43,269 nucleotides of DNA from Natronospira elongata (GTDB lineage Bacteria > Pseudomonadota > Gammaproteobacteria > Natronospirales > Natronospiraceae): assembly GCF_034931365.1 (NCBI RefSeq), contig NZ_JAYGII010000022.1:1-43269 (forward strand), read 5' to 3'. Below are positions 7,531 to 16,101 of the stretch, piece after piece. Under the pieces are notes generated by a model. That model was given only the letters and a program-made list of their open reading frames with translations. It was not told the origin of the DNA and ran no database searches. Numbering within the stretch: position 1 is the stretch's first letter; the number at the start of each line of letters is the position of its first letter. A program made the position numbers and the translations under genes.

Positions 7531-9519
7531 ATGCCTGAGGTTAACGCAAGGCGCTTGGGACGTGCGCGCCTGTCCACCGTCATGTTGTTTGTCGGCAGCC
7601 TGCCGCTGGGCACTGTCCTGGCCGAGGATCAGGCCGATATCCTGACCGAGGATAGCTTCCTCGCCGAACAGCCCATGACCGTGAGCAGCTCACGCCTGCC
7701 CCAGCGGCCGGGCGACTCGCCGGTATCCGTTACCGTGATCGACCGGGAGATGATCGAGGCCTCCGGTGCCCGGGAAATCCAGGATCTGCTGCGCTTCGTT
7801 CCCGGCGCTGTGCTCACCTACACCTTCGGTCATTCTCCCTCGGCCACACTTGGCTTCGGGGCCGAGTCTTTCTCCCGCCGGATCGAGGTGCTGGTGGACG
7901 GTCGCAGTGTCTACACCCCCAGTTTCGGTGGCGTCCCCTGGGCTTCCCTGCCCTATTCGGTCAGCGATATCGAGCGCATTGAGGTGACCCGCGGGCCCAA
8001 TGTGTCCGCCTTTGGCACCAACGCCTTTCTCGGCTCCATCAATATCATCACCCGGGACCCTGCGGATCAGACTGGCGGCGAGATCGAGCTCCTGGCCGGT
8101 GATGACTTCATTCACAGGGCGCAGGCCCGCTATTTTGGCTCCACCGAGCGTAGCGACTGGAATCTCTCGGCAGCCCAGTGGGGCGACAATGGCTTCGATA
8201 ATCAGAACGGGGAATTTGACGGCAAGAGTTTCCGTTTCCTCAATGGTCAGATGCGGATGCATACCGGCCCATCCAGTCAGCTGCATGGCCGCTTCGGCTT
8301 GAGCCGGGGCAGAATGGAGCTGGGCCGTGTTGACCGCCCCCTTTCACCACCCCGCAACGAATATATCGAGAATCGCTTCGGGCAATTGAACTGGCAATAC
8401 CGGAGCGAGGCCGGCAATCTTCACGAGGTTCAGTTTCAGCACAGCGAGGAATTGATTGATCAACGCTTCCTCACCCAACCCCTGCCCGATCTCGGCTTTC
8501 TTCAGGTGGTGGTGGACGAATCGCGGGACAGCACTCGAAGTGACATCGAGTATCAGACCACTCGTGCCCTGAGCCAGCAAAGCCGCCTGCTAACCGGGCT
8601 GGGCGTTCGCCTGGACCGGGTGAGTTCACCGGAGGCCTATTTCCCCGATGGCAGTGAAAGCAACCAGGCCGTTCGCGCCTTTGGCCAATGGGAGTGGCGC
8701 CCCACATCCGCCATGACCATCAACGTGGGGGCCATGCTGGAGGATGACGACATCACCGGCAGCGCCCTGTCGCCACGGCTCGCCTTGAATCAGCATCTAA
8801 GCAGCAACCAGACCCTGCGCCTTTCCTTGAGCCGCGCGACCCGCTCCCCCGTCTTGATTGAAGAGTATGGGGACTGGGCCGTGCATTCTCCCTTTGGCTC
8901 GGACCAGATTGTCCTGGCTTCTGGCGGTCTGGAACGGGAAACGGTGGATAGCGTGGAACTGGGCTATTTATTCCGCTCCCACAACGGCAACTGGCAAATC
9001 GATACCCGCCTGCATCATGACCGCATCGAGGACATGATCATGTACTTTACCGCCGACGTGCCCCACGACCCCTTCGATGGTGAGGCGGTGGACTTCGACA
9101 ATCTCGAGGACGTACGCATCACCGGCCTTGAAACGGAAGTGGAATACCGCCCCACCCGGCAGATTCGGCTGAGACTGAGTCATGCCTACAAGGAGCTGAG
9201 CGCCAGCAATGTGGTCACGGATATTTCCGGAAGTACTCCGCGAAACAGCATGGCCTTGCTGGCCATGTACCGGGCCAGCCATCAGACCGACTTCAGCCTG
9301 GGGTATTTCCGGCACAGCAGCTACAACATCATGAACCTGAATGACGGTGCGGATTCAGCCAGTCGGATCGATCTGCGGGTCGCCCATCGCCTGCAGCCCC
9401 GTCCGGATAGCGCCCGACTGGATCTGGTCGTTCAGGCCGCGGATGGTGATTACGAGGAAAGTCGGCCACGCAATCGATTTGATCGGCGAATATTTGGCCA
9501 AATTCACATTCCCTTCTGA
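7531..9519 (+). CDS. TonB-dependent outer-membrane receptor
   Basis: The 662-residue protein has a signal peptide (about 1-31, ending near LAEDQA), a plug domain (about 50-165, with SPVSVTVIDREMI, LLRFVPG, GVPWASLP, IERIEVTRGP and NAFLGSINIITRDP) and a beta barrel that ends in Phe. A stretch PMTVSSSR at about 48-55 may be the TonB box. There is no extra N-terminal transducer domain. I chose ATG 7531, with AGAGGAC in front, over a TTG at 7456 that would bury the signal peptide. It is the first gene of a three-gene operon with a PF04392 binding protein and a hybrid kinase. The ligand cannot be told from the sequence; a small molecule detected by the kinase system is a reasonable guess. Confidence 0.9.
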   Translation: MPEVNARRLGRARLSTVMLFVGSLPLGTVLAEDQADILTEDSFLAEQPMTVSSSRLPQRPGDSPVSVTVIDREMIEASGAREIQDLLRFVPGAVLTYTFGHSPSATLGFGAESFSRRIEVLVDGRSVYTPSFGGVPWASLPYSVSDIERIEVTRGPNVSAFGTNAFLGSINIITRDPADQTGGEIELLAGDDFIHRAQARYFGSTERSDWNLSAAQWGDNGFDNQNGEFDGKSFRFLNGQMRMHTGPSSQLHGRFGLSRGRMELGRVDRPLSPPRNEYIENRFGQLNWQYRSEAGNLHEVQFQHSEELIDQRFLTQPLPDLGFLQVVVDESRDSTRSDIEYQTTRALSQQSRLLTGLGVRLDRVSSPEAYFPDGSESNQAVRAFGQWEWRPTSAMTINVGAMLEDDDITGSALSPRLALNQHLSSNQTLRLSLSRATRSPVLIEEYGDWAVHSPFGSDQIVLASGGLERETVDSVELGYLFRSHNGNWQIDTRLHHDRIEDMIMYFTADVPHDPFDGEAVDFDNLEDVRITGLETEVEYRPTRQIRLRLSHAYKELSASNVVTDISGSTPRNSMALLAMYRASHQTDFSLGYFRHSSYNIMNLNDGADSASRIDLRVAHRLQPRPDSARLDLVVQAADGDYEESRPRNRFDRRIFGQIHIPF

Positions 9520-9572
9520 GCACTTGAATGTACGGGACACGATTAACAGGGAACGGTTTGCAGCATAGGGTA

Positions 9573-10484
9573 ATGGCGGGAATGCCATGGCTTGTCCCGA
9601 TCCTTTGCCTGCTGCTAGTGCTGGGCGGACCTGCCGGCGCGGCCACCGGTGAGACACGGGTACTGGTCCTGCTTAGCGGTGATGGGCGACCTTATCAGCA
9701 ATTCCAGACGGGATTGAGGGAATCCCTGCCGTCTCGGGAAAGAGAGCGCCTGGATATTCGTGAACACCTGGATGATCTCCCCGGGGATGAGTCCTATCAA
9801 CTTGTATTGACAGTCGGTACCGCGGCGCTGAGAGTTGCCCTTGAGAACAGCAATCTCCCCATTATCAGCACCCTGGCTCCGTCGAGCACAGTGGAGCGGC
9901 TCAGTGAAGCGCATCCCGATCGTGCCATCACCGGCCTGTACATCGACCAACCCATCGACCGTCATATTCAGCTCATCAAGGCCCTCTTCCCCGATTCGTC
10001 TCGCATCGGTCATATCGGGCCCGACGAACAAGCCCCGGACAGGCTTATCGAAGCCATTGAGCAGCACGATGTGTCACTAAGACATGTACAGGCGACTGAC
10101 CGACGGGAACTCATTCGTATTCTTCCCGGCATGCTCGAAGAGGTGGAAGCGCTGTTGATTCTCCCCAATGCCCTGACCGCCGAATCGAGTCAGTTACGCG
10201 CCATGCTGTTGCACAGCTTCCGGGCCGGCGTACCCAGTTTCGCCTATTCGCCGGGCCTGGTTAATGCCGGGAGTATCGCAGCGGTCTACACCGAGCCTGA
10301 TGCCCTGGGGCGGGAAACTGCGGATGTGCTGATGGAGATAATGAAACTTTCTCCCGAAGACTGGCCGGCACCCAAGCATCCAAGCACCTATGGCCTGGCA
10401 ACCAATACCGATGTGGCCCGCTCCCTCAGAATCCGTCTTCCCGCGGAGGAGCCGCTGCGTCAAATGATCGAGCAGGATGAGTAA
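9573..10484 (+). CDS. Periplasmic ABC-type substrate-binding protein (PF04392-like)
   Basis: This 303-residue protein has a signal peptide (MAGMPWLVPILCLLLVLGG, cleavage near AGAATG) and a two-lobed periplasmic-binding fold resembling PF04392, whose known relatives bind amino-acid-like ligands. Typical elements are the early VLVLLSG strand, VLTVGTAALR (about 75-85) and YSPGLVNAGSIAAVY (about 220-235). No permease or ATPase gene is nearby, so it probably presents ligand to the kinase encoded next, not to a transporter. The start is uncertain among ATGs at 9528, 9573 and 9582; 9573 gives the best signal peptide. Its stop overlaps the kinase start (TAATG). Confidence 0.8.
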   Translation: MAGMPWLVPILCLLLVLGGPAGAATGETRVLVLLSGDGRPYQQFQTGLRESLPSRERERLDIREHLDDLPGDESYQLVLTVGTAALRVALENSNLPIISTLAPSSTVERLSEAHPDRAITGLYIDQPIDRHIQLIKALFPDSSRIGHIGPDEQAPDRLIEAIEQHDVSLRHVQATDRRELIRILPGMLEEVEALLILPNALTAESSQLRAMLLHSFRAGVPSFAYSPGLVNAGSIAAVYTEPDALGRETADVLMEIMKLSPEDWPAPKHPSTYGLATNTDVARSLRIRLPAEEPLRQMIEQDE

Positions 10485-13255
10485 TGCCCAAACTGCGACT
10501 GAGAACCCAGATTCTACTCGTGGCCCTTCTGCCAACCCTGTTGGTTAGCCTGGTCGTGAGCGGTTATCTGCTGGGGACGCGACTGGCCGACCTGCGCTCC
10601 TACCAGCAAAACACCGGGGAAACCATTGCCCGTCATCTGGCACCCGCCAGTGAGTTCGCCGTCTTCTCCGGTAACCAGTTGATACTGGACCGACTCACTG
10701 AACAACTGGTGGAAGAAGATGGTGTGCAATGGGTAAGGATTCTGGATATAAACGGCGACACACTCAGTGAGGCAGGCAGAAGCGAAACAGACGCCTCACC
10801 TGCCGGCTTGCTCAATCGTCTGTTCCCGGTTGCCCCGGAGGCCCTGCAGTTTGAATCATCCATCCGTCTGGGCGAGGAGCCCGTGGGTGAGTTCGAGGCC
10901 CTGTTTGCGGATGATGCTGACGCCGACGGGAACAACATCATTGGTTATGTGGAAGTAGGGCTCTCCACTGAGCCATTGATGGAACGTCAGGGTGAATTGC
11001 TGCGCTTTGGCCTCCTGCTGATCCTTGGGGGCCTCATGCTGGCCTGGGGCATGGCCACGCGCGCCGCATTGAGTGCCATCCGCCCAATCAACCGTGTGGT
11101 AACCGCATTGCGCGACTTCAGTAGTGGTGACCTGGATACCCGGGTACCGGAACGCTCCCAGGGCGAAACCGGCATGCTTGAACGGGGATTCAACGCCCTT
11201 GCCGAGGAAGTAAAGCTATCCCGAGAACGCATGGAAGCGCAGATTGAGCAGGCCACTTCCGAACTGAGAGAAACGCTGGAAGCGGTGGAAGTCCAGAATG
11301 TGGAGATGGATCTGGCGAGAAAACGGGCCGAGGAATCCAATCGGATCAAATCAGAGTTTCTGGCCAATATCAGCCACGAGATTCGAACGCCGATGAACGC
11401 TATATTCGGTTACACCCAGCTCCTGGCAAGAACCGAACTCGAGAAGACCCAGAAAGATTACATCGTGACCATCCAAAGGTCTGCGGAATCCCTGCTCGCC
11501 TTGCTGGAAGACGTTCTCAATCTTTCACGGATCGAGGCGGGTCGGGTCGAGGTGGAGGACTCCCCCTTCGATCCGGAGGAGCTGCTGGAGAATGTGATCT
11601 CCCTGTCCGCACCCGGAATTTTCGCCAAGGGACTGGACCTCTATTTCCATCCCCGCACGCAACTGCCTGCCGAACTGATGGCTGATGCGGTCAAGCTGCG
11701 ACAGATCATTGGCAACCTGCTTTCCAACGCCGCCAAGTTCACCGAAGCCGGTTTTGTTCGGGTCGAGGCGGCGGTTGAGCGAGACAAGCAGGCCCATTGG
11801 CTGGTGGTGGATGTCGTCGACAGCGGCATTGGCATCCGCGACGAGGACGCCTCGCGATTGTTCATGGCATTCTCACAGCTTGACACCTCCAGTTCCCGAC
11901 GCCACCAGGGCGCGGGACTGGGCCTTGTCATTTGCGAACAGCTCACCCGCCTCATGGGTGGGCGGATTGAAGTCGAGAGTGAGCTGGGTCAGGGCAGCCG
12001 CTTTCGTGTGGAGATACCGGTAAGGGTCATCAAGCAGAACGAGGAAGAACACCACTTGAGTGACTGCCTGGTGGAACTCCTCTGTCCAGAACCGGCCATG
12101 GGTGATGCCCTCCAGGCCCGTCTCGCCCAATGGGGCTGTCAGGTACAACGGGTGACTGCCCACGAAGCCAGTCTCAAACAGGGCAGTGAGCAGCCGCCAT
12201 TGCTGGCCGCCGTTGCCCAGGCCCAACTCCAAAACGAAGAGGCCCGGCGGAGAATCCTCGCCGGCACCGTCAACCGCCCCCATTCATTGGTCCTGGCTGC
12301 GAGTCTGGACAGGACGATATTGACTGAGCTGGAAACCGAGGGGCAGACCGTCTGCCAGCCCCTGACCATGAGCAGCCGAAGCCTGAGAAAGTCCCTTCGA
12401 AACAACTTTCAGGACCTGCGTAGCAATCCCGGGAAGAACCCGTCGAGTGCCGAGGCAGACAGCCAGCCATTGCACGGGCTCAACATCCTCATGGTAGAGG
12501 ACAATCGCATCAACCGACACCTCACCATGGAATTTCTGGAAAGTGCCGGGGCCAATGCAAGGGCCGCGGAAGATGGTTACCAGGCCCTCTCGATTGCCTC
12601 CGAATTCAAGCCGGACCTGGTGCTCATGGATATTCAGTTGCCGGGCATGGATGGACTGGAAACCACTGAAAGATTGAGGCATCTAGCGGGGATGGCGGCA
12701 GTTCCGGTACTGGCACTGACCGCCAGTGCCAGCGAGGAAGAACGCCGACGCTGTGAGCAGGCCGGCCTTGAGGACGTGCTGGTCAAGCCGGTTCGGGAAG
12801 AACACCTGGTGGAACGGGTCCGGCACTATCTTCCGGAGACGAGGAAGGATACCGCGCCGCCCCCGCCTGCCGACACGTCTTCCGATTCCCTGGAAACCAC
12901 AGAGAGCTCCGCGAGCGACCAACCCTCAAGTGATCGCCCACCTAGTGATCGGCCGATGGGCCGAAGCGACTCCGGAGAATTGCGGCCCGAGATTGCTGCC
13001 ATGGTCAAGGCCGACCTGCCGGCACAGATGGAGACCGCCCGCGACCATTACCAGAATGGCGCGTTTGATGATCTGGATGCAGAAGTCCATCGCATGCGAG
13101 GAACGGCCGCCTTCTGCGGTTTCAAGGCGCTGGCCAGTTGCTGCGAACAGATACGGCTGGTGATTGAGCAGGGCGAGACCGATAACAATCGCCTGGCCCG
13201 CTTGATGGACAATCTGTCCGAGGCCGTGGACGAGGTGCTTGACACACTGGACTGA
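10484..13255 (+). CDS. BarA-like tripartite hybrid sensor histidine kinase
   Basis: This 923-residue inner-membrane phosphorelay kinase contains TM1 (about 8-34), a periplasmic sensor region (35-170) patterned like that of BarA, TM2 (172-197), HAMP (198-248), a coiled coil, HisKA with NISHEIRTPMNAI (His298), and an ATPase domain with N box NLLSNAAK (411-418), VDSGIG (446-451) and GAGLGL (477-482). A degenerate receiver-like stretch (about 525-640) follows, then a true receiver (D673, D716, K768), an acidic Ser/Pro linker (785-830) and an HPt domain (His869 in EVHRMRGTA). The relay would be His-Asp-His, then an unlinked response regulator; none is encoded in the window. It is translationally coupled to the binding-protein gene and convergent with acpS, 8 bp apart. 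Confidence 0.92.
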   Translation: MPKLRLRTQILLVALLPTLLVSLVVSGYLLGTRLADLRSYQQNTGETIARHLAPASEFAVFSGNQLILDRLTEQLVEEDGVQWVRILDINGDTLSEAGRSETDASPAGLLNRLFPVAPEALQFESSIRLGEEPVGEFEALFADDADADGNNIIGYVEVGLSTEPLMERQGELLRFGLLLILGGLMLAWGMATRAALSAIRPINRVVTALRDFSSGDLDTRVPERSQGETGMLERGFNALAEEVKLSRERMEAQIEQATSELRETLEAVEVQNVEMDLARKRAEESNRIKSEFLANISHEIRTPMNAIFGYTQLLARTELEKTQKDYIVTIQRSAESLLALLEDVLNLSRIEAGRVEVEDSPFDPEELLENVISLSAPGIFAKGLDLYFHPRTQLPAELMADAVKLRQIIGNLLSNAAKFTEAGFVRVEAAVERDKQAHWLVVDVVDSGIGIRDEDASRLFMAFSQLDTSSSRRHQGAGLGLVICEQLTRLMGGRIEVESELGQGSRFRVEIPVRVIKQNEEEHHLSDCLVELLCPEPAMGDALQARLAQWGCQVQRVTAHEASLKQGSEQPPLLAAVAQAQLQNEEARRRILAGTVNRPHSLVLAASLDRTILTELETEGQTVCQPLTMSSRSLRKSLRNNFQDLRSNPGKNPSSAEADSQPLHGLNILMVEDNRINRHLTMEFLESAGANARAAEDGYQALSIASEFKPDLVLMDIQLPGMDGLETTERLRHLAGMAAVPVLALTASASEEERRRCEQAGLEDVLVKPVREEHLVERVRHYLPETRKDTAPPPPADTSSDSLETTESSASDQPSSDRPPSDRPMGRSDSGELRPEIAAMVKADLPAQMETARDHYQNGAFDDLDAEVHRMRGTAAFCGFKALASCCEQIRLVIEQGETDNNRLARLMDNLSEAVDEVLDTLD

Positions 13256-13267
13256 GGCCTGCCTCAG
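13252..13267. terminator. Palindrome holding both convergent stop codons
   Basis: CTGAGGC-CT-GCCTCAG is a perfect 7-bp stem with a 2-nt loop. It contains the TGA of the hybrid kinase (13253-13255) and, on the other strand, the TGA of acpS (13264-13266). There is no T tract on either side, so it is not a classic intrinsic terminator. It may limit convergent read-through or protect 3' ends. Confidence 0.4.
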
Positions 13268-13686
13268 CTGCCGGCCTCCTCCGCCTCCCCACTCCTGCGC
13301 ATCATCACTGCAAAGGCAACGATCAGGCCGGCTTCATCAGTCAGACTGATCTCGGCCTGCCCTGCCCCGCGACTTCGGCGCAGGGCCTCGGCCTTGTCGG
13401 AGAATATAGGATAAGGCTTGCCGCTGGAGTGCTGGCAACAGCCCACATCACGAAGCCACATGCCCTGGCGAAAGCCGGTACCCAGGGCTTTGACCAGCGC
13501 TTCCTTGGCGGCAAAGCGCATGGCCAGATAACGAACCGGCCGTTTACTGCGTTCGAATTCGGCCCGCTCTGCCGTCATCAGCAGATGGTTGACGAACCGC
13601 TCTCCCCATCGCTCCCAGGCTCGCTCGATTCGAGCCACTTCGACAAGGTCCGTACCCACACCATAGACCAGGCCTGGAACCTCCAT
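13264..13686 (-). CDS. acpS: Holo-[acyl-carrier-protein] synthase
   Basis: This 140-residue enzyme transfers 4'-phosphopantetheine from CoA to a serine of acyl carrier protein. The two metal-binding motifs are clear: GVGTDLVEVARI near residue 9 and MRFAAKEALVKALGTG near residue 56. The C-terminus carries a short acidic tail (GEAEEAGS). It is slightly longer than the usual 120-126 residues. The start ATG overlaps the pdxJ stop (TGATG). It is the last gene of the lepA-to-acpS block. Confidence 0.93.
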   Translation of the reverse strand: MEVPGLVYGVGTDLVEVARIERAWERWGERFVNHLLMTAERAEFERSKRPVRYLAMRFAAKEALVKALGTGFRQGMWLRDVGCCQHSSGKPYPIFSDKAEALRRSRGAGQAEISLTDEAGLIVAFAVMMRRSGEAEEAGS

Positions 13687-14432
13687 CAGCTTCCACCTCG
13701 CGCACGGTCCATGATGGAGCGCATGTCGGCAACCGCCCTTGGCAAGCCATCCATTACCGCCCGGGCAATGATGGCATGCCCAATATTGAGTTCACTGATC
13801 TGGGGAATGGCGGCGACTGCAGCCGTGTTGTGATAATGCAGGCCGTGGCCGGCATGCACGATCAGCCCGGCCGCCGCGGCCTTTTCTGCCCCGACACGAA
13901 TACGTTCCAGGGCTTCAGCCTGACGACCCAGGGGGGCTTCGGCATAATCCCCGGTATGCAGTTCCACCACCGGGGCACCGGCGGCCGCCGCGGCCTCGAT
14001 CTGTCGTGGGTCAGGATCAATGAACAGAGACACCCGACAACCCGCCTCCTTGAGTTGCGTCACGGCGCGATTCACCATCTCCTGCTGGCCGGCCACATCA
14101 AGGCCACCCTCGGTGGTCAGCTCTTCCCGTTTCTCGGGCACCAGGCAACAGGCAAAGGGCCGATACTCCCCAGCGATTGCCAGCATGTCATCGGTGATGG
14201 CCATTTCCAGGTTGATCCGGGTCTCAAGCATCTCACTCATCAGGCGAAGGTCCCGTACCTGAATATGCCGACGATCCTCACGCACGTGAATGGTGATGCC
14301 ATTGGCGCCATTCTGCTCGGCCACCACTGCGGCCTGTACCGGGTCCGGATAGCGGGTGCCACGAGCCTGCCGCAGTGTGGCGATGTGATCTACATTGACA
14401 CCCAGATCGATGGGACCGCTTGCCTGCTTCAT
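13686..14432 (-). CDS. pdxJ: Pyridoxine 5'-phosphate synthase
   Basis: This 248-residue TIM-barrel enzyme condenses 1-deoxy-D-xylulose-5-phosphate with 3-amino-2-oxopropyl phosphate in vitamin B6 synthesis. Motifs are LGVNVDHIATLRQARGTRYPDP near the N-terminus, ITIHVREDRRHI (about 45-56), the PEKREELTTEGGLDV loop (about 100-115), and GHGLHYHN and ELNIGHAIIA near the C-terminus. Length is typical. It overlaps recO by 4 bp (ATGA) and acpS by 1 bp, as in many gammaproteobacteria. Confidence 0.95.
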   Translation of the reverse strand: MKQASGPIDLGVNVDHIATLRQARGTRYPDPVQAAVVAEQNGANGITIHVREDRRHIQVRDLRLMSEMLETRINLEMAITDDMLAIAGEYRPFACCLVPEKREELTTEGGLDVAGQQEMVNRAVTQLKEAGCRVSLFIDPDPRQIEAAAAAGAPVVELHTGDYAEAPLGRQAEALERIRVGAEKAAAAGLIVHAGHGLHYHNTAAVAAIPQISELNIGHAIIARAVMDGLPRAVADMRSIMDRARGGS

Positions 14433-15205
14433 GAGGGATCTCCCTTGTCATCACTGTCATTGGCCGACGGCTCACTGCGCGTCTGACGCAAACCGCGTCG
14501 AGTCAGATCCCGCATGACCCTTGCAGTCTGCAAGGGTTTACCCCCCAGATGGGGTTGCAGTGCCTCGGCGAGCAACCGCCGCATTTCAGGCTGTACCGAC
14601 GGCTCATCATAGTTCGCCCGGGCTAGGGCCAGCAAAGTCCGACCACTGTAACCACGGCCTTCCGATCCCGCCAGCGGCCAGGCCCCTGATTCGGGATCGA
14701 AACGATAACGGCTGTCCGGGTCCAGCGTCTGACCGTCCATTCCGGTCTCGTGGACGGGCAAGGCATAACCCAGACCATCCAGCAACAGTTTCTCGAAACG
14801 CCGCAGCACCGGCGCCGTTGGCCCCGCCGGCAGTGCGGCCAGAGTCTCGGCATAGAGATCAAAGATGGCCTCGTTGGGATCATGCCGTCCGAGGAGACGA
14901 AGGACCAATTCGTTGAGATAAAAGCCGGACATCAGAGCGTCACCGCTCAGGCCCGGTGGGTAGCCATCCGCCTCGACAGCCGTCAGCGTACCCATCTCGC
15001 CGCCGCCCAGCCGCCAGGACAATAACAAGGGACGAAAGGGCTGCAGGAGACTGCGCTGACTGGCCCGGGGCCGCCTGGCCCCCCGGGCAACCAGTGCCAG
15101 GCGCCCGGCGGTGCGGGTAAAGACATCCACTACCAGGCTGGTATCGCGATAAGGCCGGTGATGGAGAACATAGCCGGCCTGCAACTGCGGCCGACGCGTG
15201 CTCAT
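14429..15205 (-). CDS. recO: DNA repair protein RecO
   Basis: RecO (258 residues) works with RecF and RecR to load RecA onto gapped DNA and also anneals single strands. The N-terminal OB fold shows the usual AGYVLHHRPYRDTSLVVDVFT opening, written here in part, and ARGARRPRASQR. A helical domain follows with FYLNELVLRLLGRHDP. No zinc-binding cysteines are present, as is usual in gammaproteobacteria. It overlaps the era stop (ATGA) and the pdxJ start, so it lies in one tightly packed operon. The C-terminal tail is acidic. Confidence 0.9.
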   Translation of the reverse strand: MSTRRPQLQAGYVLHHRPYRDTSLVVDVFTRTAGRLALVARGARRPRASQRSLLQPFRPLLLSWRLGGGEMGTLTAVEADGYPPGLSGDALMSGFYLNELVLRLLGRHDPNEAIFDLYAETLAALPAGPTAPVLRRFEKLLLDGLGYALPVHETGMDGQTLDPDSRYRFDPESGAWPLAGSEGRGYSGRTLLALARANYDEPSVQPEMRRLLAEALQPHLGGKPLQTARVMRDLTRRGLRQTRSEPSANDSDDKGDPS

Positions 15206-16101
15206 TCGCTGGTGATCCCGAGACTGCCTAGGATACGGGGATCATCGGGCCATCCCGCCCGGACCTTCACCCAGAGATCCAGATGCACCCGCCCGCCCCA
15301 AATCCCTTCCAGCTCCTTGCGGGCGGCGGTACCCACATCCTTGAGAACTTTTCCGCCTTGACCAATCACAATACCTTTCTGGCCTTCCTTCTCGATCCAG
15401 ATCACCGCCTGGATACGGGTGAGTTGCCCCTCCCGCTCCATCTCCTGAACCTGGACCGCGACCGCGTAAGGTACTTCCTTGTGCACACGCATCATCAGCT
15501 TTTCGCGAATGACTTCGGCGGCCACCATCCGGGGGCTTTGATCACTGTGCTGATCAGCGGGGAAGAAGGCCGGCGACTCAGGCAAGAACTGCTGCAGCTC
15601 ATCCAGCAGCGGGGTCAGGTTGGTCAATTTGAGGGCCGAGAGAGGAACGACAAAACGAAAATCGGCCCTGGCGGTGATCGATTCGATGAAAGGCAGGAGC
15701 TGGGACTTGTCCGCCGCCTGGTCAACCTTGTTGATCACCAGACCCACCGGTACGTCCAGACGCTTGAGACTGTCGAGGATGGCCTGGTCTTCCGCCAACC
15801 ACTTGCCTGCCTGGACCACGAACACCACCACATCGGCATCCCGGGCGGCGTCCTGGGCGAGGCGGTTCATGTCCCGATTCAAGCGCCGGGGTGCTTCCGA
15901 GTGAATGCCCGGCGTATCCACGAAGACAAACTGACAGTCGTCGCGGGTCAAGACTCCCATGATGCGGTGGCGGGTGGTCTGAGGCTTGGCGGTAACAATA
16001 CTGACCTTTTCACCCACCAGTGCGTTGACCAATGTGGACTTGCCCACATTGGGTCGCCCCACCACACCCACGAGCCCGGCATGACGGACAGATTCATTCA
16101 T
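15202..16101 (-). CDS. era: GTPase Era (16S rRNA processing and 30S assembly)
   Basis: This 299-residue GTPase binds the 3' end of 16S rRNA. The G motifs are visible: GRPNVGKS (G1), QTTRH (G2), DTPG (G3) and NKVD (G4). The C-terminal KH domain carries GQGGKVLKDVG. The start chosen is the ATG at 16101 (MNESVRHAG), which overlaps the rnc stop by 8 bp. An open extension to 16251 lies wholly inside rnc and has no counterpart in the family. Its place next to rnc fits the shared role in rRNA maturation. Confidence 0.95.
   Translation of the reverse strand: MNESVRHAGLVGVVGRPNVGKSTLVNALVGEKVSIVTAKPQTTRHRIMGVLTRDDCQFVFVDTPGIHSEAPRRLNRDMNRLAQDAARDADVVVFVVQAGKWLAEDQAILDSLKRLDVPVGLVINKVDQAADKSQLLPFIESITARADFRFVVPLSALKLTNLTPLLDELQQFLPESPAFFPADQHSDQSPRMVAAEVIREKLMMRVHKEVPYAVAVQVQEMEREGQLTRIQAVIWIEKEGQKGIVIGQGGKVLKDVGTAARKELEGIWGGRVHLDLWVKVRAGWPDDPRILGSLGITSE

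Noticed and set aside
6294..7538. A 414-codon open frame on the plus strand across rlmD and the exonuclease gene
   Set aside because: Both minus-strand genes have intact catalytic motifs. The plus-strand translation shows nothing recognisable.
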